Shown: in pieces, positions 1-9,213 of the stretch
Layout of the letters: each line of letters starts with the position of its first letter
Numbering within the stretch: position 1 is the stretch's first letter
Source of the DNA: Phialocephala subalpina
Taxonomy: Eukaryota; Ascomycota; Leotiomycetes; Helotiales; Mollisiaceae
Assembly: GCA_900073065.1 (NCBI GenBank)
Contig: FJOG01000009.1
Span: 275,044-296,434 of the forward strand
DNA: 21,391 bases
Reading direction: 5' to 3'
Program-made: the position numbers and the translations under genes
The notes under the pieces: generated by a model
Told to the model about the DNA's origin: nothing
Seen by the model: only the letters and a program-made list of their open reading frames with translations
Database searches by the model: none

Positions 1-715
1 ATATATATTAAAAATTAAAAATTTGATATATTATATTATTAAAAATCTTATAAAAAATTTTTTTTATTAATATATTTTAAAAATTAAATAAATAAATATT
101 ATATAATAATAAAAGATTTTTATCAAAATATAAAATAAAATTTTTATTATATTTTTAAATTATTATATTATAAATAATTTTAATTATTTTAATAATATAA
201 TAATTATTAAAATTTTAAATAAATAAAATTATTAAATAAATAAATAAAATTTAATTTTGAAATTTATAATATATATATAATATAAATAATTAATTTGAAA
301 TTTAAAATAAAAATAATTATTTTCAATAAAATTTTTAGAAAATTATAATTATCGGAAAATTTAATTTCGAAAATAAAAAACGAATTAATAAAAATAAAAA
401 CGAAAATTAATTTTACTTAATAATTTAAAGAAAAATATATTAATTATTTTAAATTTAATTAATAATATAAAAATATTATTAATATAATTTTAATTGTTAA
501 TTATTAATTAATTATTATTATTATTAATATTAATAATATTAAAATTATATTTAAAAAAGAATTTAATTTAATTATTTTAAATTTAATTAATTATATAATT
601 AAAATATAATTAAAATATTATATAATATAATTTATTAAAAAATAATTAAAAATAATTAAATAATAATTCGTTAATAAATTATTAATAAAATAAAAAAAAA
701 GCGAAATAAAAATAA
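1..715. repeat. Extremely AT-rich, gene-free block (left edge)
   Basis: This stretch is nearly pure A and T: the first 60 bases hold one G and one C. No open frame of useful length is present. The few remaining C and G bases occur disproportionately as CG dinucleotides (for example around 353, 368, 380, 400, 668 and 701), while CA and TG are scarce. That bias fits DNA mutated to near completion by RIP, which prefers CpA. The change to normal composition is abrupt, at about 715-725. Any original transposon is unrecognisable. The identification as RIP-derived is an inference from composition. Confidence 0.85.
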
Positions 716-1059
716 TTTTAAGCCATAGTGGCTACAAGGATACTCAGATTAAAGTGATAGTCACGTGTTACTACCCCGCCCCCTTTTATTCTGGTGGGCT
801 GAAACCTTTTCTTCTTTATCGCAAGACATCTCATTTTCGCGCAGTGCAACCAGGCAACGGTCCCTCATTTTGTGATACATTTTTATCTCAAACGCTTTCA
901 ACCTGCGTTGGGCACCTGCCGCTCACGCCCTTCCTTCTCGCGATCCCGCGCAAAACCCAGCGCAATCCCACCAGATCTTAAGGTCTTGTTCCTCAGTGAT
1001 CCGCGAATCTTTTGCTGACCTTCGTTTCTAGACCATCTCCCAACGCAACCGATTCCCCA
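716..1059. other. Transition zone, no gene seen
   Basis: This is sequence of normal composition between the AT-rich block and the 3' end of the first RTA1-like gene. It includes a CACGTG site at about 762-767 and a C-rich run at about 774-784. It presumably holds the 3' untranslated region of the minus-strand gene ending at 1060. The 75-codon plus-strand frame here (754-981) has no family resemblance and is not taken as a gene. Confidence 0.5.
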
Positions 1060-2054
1060 CTATACCCCATACGATTGAGCAGAACTTTGCCCCGCCCATT
1101 CTCCCTTCGACAAAGTCTCCTTGTTGATGATCGCGCTCGGGTGGAAAATATTGAAGATGACCATGGTGAGGAACATCAGTGTGGCATCGAAGATATACAA
1201 GTACACCTCGGTCTTCAGCAGCGCTCCGTCTTGGCCTTGAACGTACTCTGCGATACGGAAGATGGATCGGATCATAATGAATGTGCTGGCGACATAAAGG
1301 ATCAAGAGGTATCTCTGCCATGGCACTGGGATACTCATAGACTTGACTGTTGGATTCTTGGTGATGCGCATGTGGAAGATGCCTGCGACGACTATGAAGA
1401 TGCCGAAGAAGACCACTTGGATGCCCAATCCGCCGGTAATGGTATTCGTTCCTCGTTTCTGGTCGTCGGCGCTCTTTGCTTGGGCAAGCATCCCACCACC
1501 TAGAAAATTTGATGTGAGTGAATGCCCCGAGGAGTTCGGGACTTTTTGACTAACCTGCAGACTGTGCCAGGAACGACAGGACATCTCCCATCACGAAAAC
1601 CTTTGTGAGCCATTTGGCCCGGATAATCGAACATTCTTCTCCATCAGTCAAGCGGATGATCCGCCCCAAGATCATATATATCGAAGCTGCGAATAGAGTT
1701 GGTCCCAGAAGTGTGAGCAGACTTTGCATAATATACGGTCCAAGTGTCCAGTCCGGTGATTCCGAGGCAGATTTCGCTCGACCACAATATCCAAGGGTTT
1801 CGACTGATGATGGCAAGTCAGTATGTCGCCTTTTCATTGACCCAGCTATCCTAGGACATCCAGGATACAAGGAAATTTCACTTACAGAAACCTCCGATCA
1901 AGAAAGGTATGAAATACCATGTCTTGTTTCTGAACAACTGGAACGCATGGTATAATGATGTTCCCAGAAACAAGAGGATGAAGATTACCGCAGCCGCCTT
2001 GGAAGGATTGTAGTGATACAAGACAAACGCCTCCTTGATTGTTGAGTCCGACAT
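1060..2054 (-). CDS. RTA1-like seven-transmembrane protein A (three exons)
   Basis: A member of the fungal RTA1 / lipid-translocating exporter family (PF04479 type). Relatives include yeast Rsb1, tied to sphingoid-base export, and Rta1, tied to 7-aminocholesterol resistance; the substrate here is unknown. Three exons give 285 residues, a normal family length: 2054-1886, 1803-1555 and 1499-1060. Introns are 1804-1885 (GTAAGT...CAG with an ACTGAC branch site) and 1500-1554 (GTTAGT...TAG). Both join in frame. The start MSDSTIKEAFVLYHYNPSKA precedes the first membrane helix. Family hallmarks follow in order: a GGFFETLGYCGR-like segment after helix 2, MQSLLTLLGPTLFAASIYMI, FVMGDVLSFLAQSAGGGMLA, and RSIFRIAEYVQG near the C terminus. 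It is divergent to paralog B (start 3100) and shares the first intron position with it. No lesion is visible. Confidence 0.92.
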
Positions 2055-3099
2055 GGCGAGGTAAGGCGGATCAATGACCCGAATACGTATACGGCGATAA
2101 GGTTTACGGTGTTCAGGGATTCGGTAATTCTCCTCGACTTTGACAGCAAATAAAGCTTGCAGGAAGGCAGGTTAAGATTTTATAGCTGTTTTTTAACTGA
2201 TCTGCTCAAACAGGAACAACGAAGGCAACGAGGAAAACGAACGACACAACTTTAATACTTGTTGAGCAGGAGCGGGTTTTTATTGTTTATCAACATCGCT
2301 CGTCCTCGTTCCCGTACACCATCGTACCCGTCAAAGTGCTTCGCACTGAAAAGTGGAACCCAACAATGTCCCGTTTCATCCTGGTGAAATGAGATGAAAT
2401 CCAGGCTCTAACTTGCATTATTGATGCGTGACCCAAAACGACCTTGTTTATCAGAACCTCGTTCCCTACTGAGCGTCATTGGCTGGCATACCACCGTACC
2501 GGGAATACGGTGTACGAAGGGGTCCCTGCGCCTAATCCAGCCTCCTATCGTCTGAAGATAAACCGCACAGGACGTTCTGTGGCCTTTAACGGTTCCTCGC
2601 TCATCGTAATTGACGTGTCCAAGAGGGCGCAGGCAACAACATTCCAGCATCCTTGGGAGCCTCACCCGCAAACCCACTGAAATGGTCCAATCACATCGTC
2701 GTCGTACCTGCTTCCCTGTGATACGATGGGATACGGACCTTGCGAAACGCCTGGCCAGAATGTGGTTTGTGCTGAAGCATTCCGAGTATTTCGCACAAGT
2801 CGATACAACCTTGAAAGGGTGTATATCGATGCCAGAAATAGCCTTGCGGGATGCGAGAAGTACTTTGCAGGATCTGTACAGGAGTATAGAATGGCTTCAT
2901 CTCCTTCTCTTCAGTCCATATCTCATCCATCTTGATTATCCTTCAGCATCATCTTCCTATTGTTTCTTTCCTACTTTCAGACGTTTTGTCAACCACACTC
3001 CTTGATTTCTTTCAGATTGACTTCAAGTTCAATCCGAACTACTTTGCTTTACTAGCCGCGCAGTCACCTTACCATCTTTCTTCAACCACTACCATAACC
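2055..3099. promoter_or_regulatory. Shared intergenic region between divergent RTA1-like genes
   Basis: About 1 kb separates the start codons of the two divergently transcribed RTA1-like genes and should hold both promoters. The last 150 bases before 3100 are rich in C and T with several TTTCAG strings, as is common in ascomycete 5' leaders; a leader intron is possible. Short open frames (2610-3005 plus, 2691-2930 minus) show no family resemblance and are not called. TATA boxes or transcription starts cannot be assigned from sequence alone. Confidence 0.55.
2492..2512. promoter_or_regulatory. Inverted repeat CACCGTA-N7-TACGGTG
   Basis: A perfect 7-bp inverted repeat with a 7-base spacer (CCGGGAA) lies midway between the two divergent RTA1-like start codons. 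It contains CCG and CGG triplets in everted arrangement (CCG-N11-CGG), the kind of half-site that Zn2Cys6 zinc-cluster regulators bind in fungi. Binding is an inference; a repeat of this size can occur by chance in 1 kb. Confidence 0.3.
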
Positions 3100-3984
3100 A
3101 TGACCACTTCGGAATTATACCCATATGATCCGAATCAAAAGGTAGCCCTCGCTGCTGCTGCTCTTTTCGGCCTCAGCGCCTTTATCCACCTCATCATGAT
3201 GATCATGAAGAAGACATGGTTTTACACTGCCATGACCATTGGTTCCTTCAGTATGCTTTCCACTCTTTGTACCCCATCTCCATATTTTCACTGCTAATTA
3301 TGCTTAGTGATGACTGCTGGATATGCCGCTCGATACCTCTCCATTAAATCCCCCGACTCCATCCCCCTCTACGCCATGCAATCCCTCCTCATCCTCCTCC
3401 CACCATCCCTCTACGCCGCTACGATATACATGATCTACGGACGCATCGTACTATTCGTCAACGCTCCCGACGCCTCAATCATCCGACCCACACGCGTAAC
3501 AAAGATCTTCGTCGTCGGAGACGTCATCTCCTTCATGATCCAACTCGGCGGTGGCGGCATGGAAGCCCAGGCCTCTTCCGCAGATCTCGGACAAAAAGTC
3601 ATGCTCGTCGGTCTCGTCATTCAACTCATCTTCTTCGGCTTCTTCCTTATCATTGCCATCACCTTCGATCGTCGCATGTCTTCCAGTCCCTTACGCTACA
3701 CCATCCCGAAATACGGAAAACACACCTGGAGAAGCTTGTTATTGCTTTTGCTTGGGGCGGCGTTTGTGATTATTGGGAGATGTGTATATAGGGTTATTGA
3801 GTTCTCGAATGGGAGGGATGGGTATTTGATGACGAATGAATGGTGCATGTATGTTGGGGATGCGGCACCGATGTTTTTGGTTCAGGCAGCGTTTCATTTC
3901 ATTCATGCGGGGGATGTGTTTCCTAGGGGTGGGGTGGGGAAGATGGAGGATGAGAGATATATCAATTTGGAGAATCAGGCATGA
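3100..3984 (+). CDS. RTA1-like seven-transmembrane protein B (two exons)
   Basis: A second RTA1 / lipid-translocating exporter family member. Two exons (3100-3250 and 3308-3984) encode 275 residues. The 57-nt intron (3251-3307, GTATGC...TTAG, branch GCTAAT) splits a codon at phase 1 after GSF, the same place as intron 1 of paralog A after GGF. The start MTTSELYPYDPNQKVALAAA is preceded by CCATAACC. Family segments are clear: MTAGYAARYLS, MQSLLILLPPSLYAATIYMI, FVVGDVISFMIQLGGGGMEA, RCVYRVIEFSNGRDGYLM. Seven hydrophobic stretches are expected and seen. The coding strand is strongly C-rich up to about 3720 and strongly G-rich after it, although the protein continues without interruption. The gene appears intact. 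The transported lipid or drug cannot be inferred. Confidence 0.93.
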
Positions 3985-4547
3985 GAAGAGGTTTTGTCCG
4001 CGCTGGACATTGAGCGAAGCGTGGTCCCACCCAAACAGAACCTGCAAAGACAACCGACACGAGAGCGGAGAGGGGTGGACACCAGTGATAGCGGGGCGGG
4101 CCTACCGTGGAGCGATATTTTGGAGCTCACTTTGTATGATGAAACTGATGAACATGGGATAGAAAGGGGTAGAAATTGATGGTTATGACGTTTCATTCAT
4201 GGTAGAAGAACCAAGTTCAATGCTGCTAAACCAGTTGACTTCAGCACTCTCCATGTACTAGCGTGCCAACTGTCTTCGCCTTTCCAACTTTCCATCACGA
4301 CACACCAGTGCACTGTCCATTGATCCCCAAAAGCAATCAATTGAAAAATAACGACAAAAGTGTCTTTCCATTGATAATAATTCAGGCCAAGCAAACCCTC
4401 CAATCCTTATCGGGTATTGTTTACTTCCTATTTTAAAAGACTCTCAAGAAGAATTATCACTTGAATGGCGACTTGTTATCACGTTGTGAATTTTTTTTAA
4501 GTCACATGAGTATACTGCACGTAGTTAATGTTCCACGGGTCACTTGC
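3985..4547. other. Intergenic, no gene seen
   Basis: This is the 3' side of RTA1-like gene B and the 3' side of the minus-strand kinase relic, so the two are convergent. Open frames of 60-108 codons here (for example 3994-4179 plus, 4197-4403 minus) show no recognisable motifs and are treated as chance. A T8 run sits near 4490. Nothing else stands out. Confidence 0.5.
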
Positions 4548-5421
4548 TCAACCCAGCTCAGGCCCGATGTGGGACTCCCTGTTACACCAAGTTGACTTCA
4601 ACACTCTTGATGCTGAATACCTTCTTTCCGGGACAGGATCTAGCAACGAGCTGATGACTCTCCGACAGTGTTCCTTTCTTGCGTTAGCATCGATGTCCTA
4701 TCAATCCAGGAAGAAGACTCACATCATTTAAATTCTCAATGGGCCTATATCCCCACATCCCAACCCGATCCTGTAAATACCGATCATAATTCTCATCCGC
4801 TCCCTCGGCCGCAACACTCCAAAGCAACTTTCCCCTCCTCATCTCCATATACACCAGTCCAATTGCCCACATATCCACCGGCCTTGGATCATATTCCGTC
4901 CTTACGAACACCTCTGGGGCGACGTAATCACTACTTATCGAACTATTTTTCCTCCTCGCTATTACCCCGCTCTTCCCTCCTTGACTAAAATAACTAGCAC
5001 GTTGAAAATTAGCAATCTTGAGTACGCCATTGATAGTAATGAGCAAGTTCTCAGGACGGATATCTTGATGCGCGACTCCGGAGCGATGGAGATACTCGAG
5101 ACCGAGGATGGATTGCTTGAAGTAGGAGTCTGCTTCTGAGGATGAGATTCTTTTTGAGCGGTGGATGAGGTACGTAATCACTACTTATCGAACTATTTTT
5201 CCTCCTCGCTATTACCCCGCTCTTCCCTCCTTGACTAAAATAACTAGCACGTTGAAAATTAGCAATCTTGAGTACGCCATTGATAGTAATGAGCAAGTTC
5301 TCAGGACGGATATCTTGATGCGCGACTCCGGAGCGATGGAGATACTCGAGACCGAGGATGGATTGCTTGAAGTAGGAGTCTGCTTCTGAGGATGAGATTC
5401 TTTTTGAGCGGTGGATGAGGT
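4548..5421 (-). pseudogene. Degenerate HAL/NPR-type Ser/Thr kinase C-lobe, broken by tandem duplication
   Basis: The minus strand encodes a kinase C-lobe: EADSYFKQSILGLEYLHRSG, then HQDIRPENLL (catalytic-loop Asp kept, HRD Arg changed to Gln, Lys changed to Arg), then KIANFQ where DFG should be, then YVAPEVF and YDPRPVDMWAIGLVYMEMR. This resembles the yeast Hal4/Hal5 (NPR) group. A 49-nt intron (4674-4722, GTGAGT...AAAG with a GCTAAC branch) joins in phase to a last exon 4673-4548 reading RRVISSLLDPVPERRYSASR, the end of the kinase fold. No glycine-rich N-lobe was found upstream. The 250-bp segment carrying the catalytic loop is present twice in tandem. Because 250 is not a multiple of three, the frame breaks after the first copy read. 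NFQ and HQD suggest that even the ancestor may have been a pseudokinase. It could be a live gene if one repeat copy is an assembly error. Confidence 0.8.
4922..5421. repeat. Exact 250-bp tandem duplication (two copies)
   Basis: Bases 4922-5171 are repeated head to tail at 5172-5421 with no difference seen on base-by-base reading. The unit covers the kinase catalytic loop through the activation segment. Identity implies a very recent event, or an assembly artefact. The unit is shorter than the length usually needed to trigger RIP, which would explain survival of a perfect duplicate in a genome that shows RIP-like damage elsewhere. Confidence 0.97.
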
Positions 5422-6909
5422 AGTGGGGTAGAAAAGCTCGAGACTGGAGTCTTCTCGCTTGATCGAAGGCCTTCGTTGATCTGGCTGGAATGGGAGTTGT
5501 AGATAGGTCTACGAAGAGACAGCGTCAGTAGGTAATTGTCGAAGCAAGGGATGAGGAGGATAGTTTACCATGGCCGAGCTTGATCTTCTGCTCGTCGGTG
5601 GTGATGACACCAAGAGACCTCGCAGTTTGTCAAGGAGCTCGGTGCTGGGTTCGAAAGTGCCAACATGCTGTTTGCGTCTGACCTCTGGCAGCGCTTCGTA
5701 GGTACTCATCATCACTGAAGCCATAGGGTCTGGCAACACCTCCAACCTTGGATTGTATCTCGGTTTGGAATGTCTGCTGAGGGGTTCGACTTCCCTGTAA
5801 CTGTTCAAATTGAGAGTTTGCTGAGTGAGATGAGGAAGGAGAGGACATTTATGAACCTTGCACTGCAAAAATTCTGATATCATTCCCAGAATGAAGTTCT
5901 CGACATAATGCAAGTAATCAAGCCCATCCAAACTCTCCTCACCTCTCAGGACGAAACTTCTTATCTTCTCCCCAATTTCCCCTCATTGTGGCTATGCAAA
6001 CCGTCACGAATCCCCAGTTACGCGCTGCAGCCGTACCAAAAATGCAAACAAACTTGATATCTCGACATTCATGTGACCGAGAATGAAATACCTCATACCC
6101 CGCTGTGATTTGCGGGATTTTTGAACAGCACACATTAGTGCCAAGACTTGATGATGTATGAGGGATTTTCAACTTCGAACACCAGGACTTCGGATCAAGT
6201 CTTAGTGCGAGATGATCTTCACTAGAAGTGTCCTATCAAATCTAACCTTTGAGATCTGACAGTTGACAGATAGGGAAATCGCACGCCGGCGATGGACAAA
6301 GTAAGCGGCTAAAGCGCGGACAGAGAACCAGTGGATGGCCTTGAGAACCTCTCTCAAGAGTGGAAGAGATCAAATTCAGGCAAGAAACAGGTAGAAAAGC
6401 GATAAAGCTGAAATTCGTAGCGAAATATGGTGTTCTCCGACTTCGAGAAATAGCTGTGAAAGGTTAGAGTCCCAGCGAGCGCTGGAAATTTTAAGCTTCG
6501 GCAGGTCTTAGCCCCCCGTAGCTAAGCGAGATTACTATTTTAACCTCATCTGCCCCTATTTCTCCACAGAGTACACACCAAAAACACAACTCTTTCGTAG
6601 TCGTGTAAGCATCCCACCTTTATCGTCAGCTTGACACCTTCACTGACGACTCTCATCATGCACACTCCTTATCAAGCACTAACCAAGACATCTTGTCCAT
6701 GCAGCGCAGTCGTGAGGTGCCATCTTGTGGTGCGTGCGGCATTTCCACGATGCTGGAGTTGAGCTCCACAAATACCCAAAAGGGTAAGCCGGACAGGCAT
6801 GGCATCGGCCAACGACGCGCAGCGATTATCTAAAATTAGGGGTCTCCCACGAATTCCATCTCGAGAAACATTTCTCGATCGTTGCTTGCTCTCAACTCGT
6901 CGAGTGAGC
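5422..6909. other. Region upstream of kinase relic and of the CNNM gene; one possible exon pair
   Basis: No gene can be named here. On the minus strand, 5509-5568 looks like a real intron (GTAAAC...TACTGAC...TAG, 60 nt). It is flanked by an open exon-like stretch above 5569 that ends in PPTSRRSSSAM and by sequence leading into the kinase frame below 5508. The frames do not join cleanly to the kinase without a shift, and no N-lobe motif is visible up to 6172. This may be the decayed 5' part of the kinase gene. From about 6540 to 6660 the plus strand is pyrimidine-rich, consistent with a leader or promoter for the CNNM-like gene starting at 6910. A minus-strand frame at 6672-7151 overlaps that gene's first exons and is rejected. 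Confidence 0.4.
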
Positions 6910-8229
6910 ATGCCATCAATACCAGTTGAGACGAGTTTGAAGTGAGTTGGCAAAAGAACCGGAGAAGGAAAGGACTTTGAAAACCCTCGAGAACTGACTC
7001 GTAGATAGCTTGTTGACGAGAGATGCCGTAAGCAGATTGAACGTATCTCCGGTGGCGACCGAAAGGACTTCTGCGGTGATGCTCTACTGTCTAGATGGCG
7101 GAATCTCGATTGTGCTCGTCCTACTCGGTGGCATGTTTGCGGGCCTGACACTGGCGTGAGTACATGTATTTTCCAGTTGGCAGCGCATCATACTGACCTT
7201 CCTCTCAGGTTCATGGGCCAAGACCAAGTCCAGCTTCAAGTCATTGCCGGATCCGGGTCAAGTAAAGATCGGCAGAATGCGAGGAAGGTCTTGAGTGTCC
7301 TACAGCGAGGTAGACATTGGGTCCTTGTATCGCTTCTTTTGGCAAATGTCATGACCAATGAGGCATTGCCTATTGTGTTGGATCAGGATGTGAAGGGTGG
7401 ATGGTTCGCGGTTCTTGCTTCCACGATCCTCATCGTCATCTTTGGCGAAGTGATACCACAGTCTCTGTGTGCGAAACATGGGTTGTCGATTGGCGCCTGG
7501 TCATCGAGGTAAGAGAATCCTTTCATCCGCGAGGTGACCTGCTAAGCATGTCGCAGATATGTGAAGTGGGTGATGTACCTCCTCTTCCCCATTGCGTACC
7601 CTGTCGCTAAACTCCTCGACCACCTCCTCGGTGCGAGCCATGGAATGTTTTTCGACCGTGCTGGGTTGAAGACACTGGTGACGTTGCACGAACGCATGAA
7701 TTTCTCAACCGAGAGGTTGAACAGAGAAGAGGTTACCGTCATCTCATCGGTGCTTGACTTGAATACTCGTTCGGTCGCATCAATCATGACGCCGATCTCG
7801 AAACTTTACAGTCTTGCGGCGAATCAACCCCTTGACGAGATGACTCTGTACAACATCTTGAGCTCAGGCTTCAGTGGTATCCCAGTCCACATGGAGCATC
7901 ATTCGGCAACTTTTGTTGGAGTCTTGTCTGTCAAGTCGATGGTTGCTTTGAATTACGACGGAAAGGTGACTGTCGGTCAACTCAATCTCGAAAACCTGCT
8001 TGTGGTACGGCCCGATGTCAGCTGTCAGGATTTGATACATGTATTCCGGGATAGGAAGGTTCAAATGGTGTTGGTCACGGAAAGAGGTACCCCTCACGGT
8101 GAACCGCTCGGTATCGTGACGGCGAGAGATCTAATGGATGAGTTGATAGGAGAGTGAGTGCAACCAGTCTTTTATATTTTCCTTGCTAACATCAGTGTCA
8201 GTCCACTAGCGTTCAAAGAAAGAGAATGA
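6910..8229 (+). CDS. CNNM/Mam3-like membrane protein, DUF21 + CBS pair (five exons)
   Basis: A member of the CNNM / yeast Mam3 family, integral membrane proteins involved in metal (magnesium, manganese) homeostasis, at the vacuole in yeast. Exons 6910-6941, 7009-7155, 7209-7508, 7557-8153 and 8196-8229 join in frame to 369 residues. Introns of 42-67 nt have GTGAGT or GTAAGA donors and ACTGAC/GCTAAC branches. The DUF21 membrane domain spans about residues 36-185: GGMFAGLTLAFMGQDQVQLQ, the NEALPIVLD motif, ILIVIFGEVIPQSLCAKHG, and YLLFPIAYPVAKLLDHLLG. A short linker with KTLVTLHE leads into two CBS repeats at about 233-293 (beginning IMTPISK) and 305-358 (ending LGIVTARDLMDELIG). The first exon is the least certain; Met at 7079 is an alternative start. 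If intron 4 is not spliced, the protein simply ends at 8157. The tail after the CBS pair is much shorter than in yeast Mam3. No lesion seen. Confidence 0.92.
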
Positions 8230-8551
8230 GACTCGGAGAATGGGGGTGTTGCTAGTCACGTGATTCTGTGGTTCTTGGCGTAAATTGGTTCGATGAAGTC
8301 TTCTGGCATAGTCAGCGGGTGTTATATCTGCATAGCATGGGTGGTTTCGGCTTTCAGTCTTGCTGCTTGGTGTTTGGTCCTGCGTTATATACCTTTCAGT
8401 TCTCATAAAGTGTGTTCCCGTGATTTTATGTTTCGTTTCAAAACAACTTGGTACACAATACTCTTTCTTCGAGCGCCTCTTTCCGATTCGACCTTCTTAG
8501 AAAGGGTTAATATCTTGAGATGCTCTCTGAATTCAACGGCAGTCAAGGTTT

Positions 8552-8785
8552 AGGCTCCGAAGTGGCGAGTCATTCTTGATGGCATTCACTTCGAGCTCGA
8601 GGCTCAATTGGACCTCGCATTCAGGATCTCGGAGGGTGTATATATACCGCTATGTCCCCTCTCTAATAGGTGAAATCAAGAACATATTCCGAGTCCTACG
8701 CCGCGATCCTGCCATCCGACAACTCTTGACCGACAATGGCATTGTTCTGAAGGAAGCAGTGAAGTACGCGCTGGAGAGAAGATAA
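8552..8785 (+). pseudogene. Unrecognised exon-like relic
   Basis: Two short stretches in different frames both look protein-like. The first (8552-8635) reads WRVILDGIHFELEAQLDLAF and follows a TTTAG that could be an acceptor site. The second (from 8670) reads IFRVLRRDPAIRQLLTDNGI to a TAA at 8785. They would join in frame if 8636-8669 were removed, and that piece begins GT and ends AG. However, 34 nt is shorter than the other introns here, and no upstream exons or start are evident. I do not recognise the family. It may be a small gene, the last exons of a larger decayed gene, or chance. Confidence 0.3.
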
Positions 8786-8795
8786 CAACGGGGGG

Positions 8796-8877
8796 GTGTT
8801 GACAACGAAAGAGTGTTGACAACGAAAGAGTGTTGACAACGAAAGAGTGTTGACAACGAAAGAGCGTTGACAATAAG
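8796..8877. repeat. 17-bp minisatellite, four perfect units plus a degenerate fifth
   Basis: The unit GTGTTGACAACGAAAGA is repeated head to tail at 8796-8812, 8813-8829, 8830-8846 and 8847-8863, followed by a decayed partial copy to about 8877. It lies just after the TAA of the exon-like relic and before the convergent 3' end of the DUF3638 pseudogene. The units abut directly with no spacers, so it is not a CRISPR array. A short G7 run abuts the first unit. Confidence 0.95.
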
Positions 8878-9213
8878 AAGGGGAGACATAACAGCCAGAT
8901 CAGAAGTAAAATCAGTTACATTAAACTCAAATTCAAATTATCGTGGTGCTGTTACTTTAGCGAACGAAGGAAGGATTCACGTCTTGGGACCGGTGTTCGA
9001 CTTGAGCAATTCACCCATTGCTCAATGAGTCTTTCCATCGTCACTAAGATTACTTTGCTCGAGCTAAAGATCTCACACAATAGGGAGAATTGGAAAGTCG
9101 GCACGAATGTACGCGCTGCTTGGGACAAATCTACATCATTGGTATTATTCGACAGTAAGGCACATAATCTCATCAGCTTCCAGGGTCGATTGACTCACGG
9201 AGACACAGAACCA
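8878..9213. other. Intergenic, no gene seen
   Basis: This is the likely 3' untranslated region and terminator zone of the minus-strand DUF3638 pseudogene, which ends with TGA at 9214. Open frames on both strands (8952-9173 minus, 9025-9369 plus) are short, lack motifs and partly overlap the pseudogene's last exon. Confidence 0.45.

Noticed and set aside
1012..1503. Plus-strand open frame of 163 codons
   Set aside because: It lies opposite exon 3 of RTA1-like gene A. The minus strand gives a clear membrane-protein family match with spliced exons, so this is a shadow frame.
4922..5421. Splicing that removes one copy of the 250-bp duplication
   Set aside because: No GT..AG pair at the repeat junctions would delete exactly one copy and restore the kinase frame.
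6672..7151. Minus-strand open frame of 159 codons
   Set aside because: It is Ser/Arg-rich, has no motif, and overlaps the first exons of the CNNM-like gene on the other strand.
8796..8877. CRISPR-like array
   Set aside because: Units of 17 bp abut with no spacers and the host is a eukaryote; it is a minisatellite.
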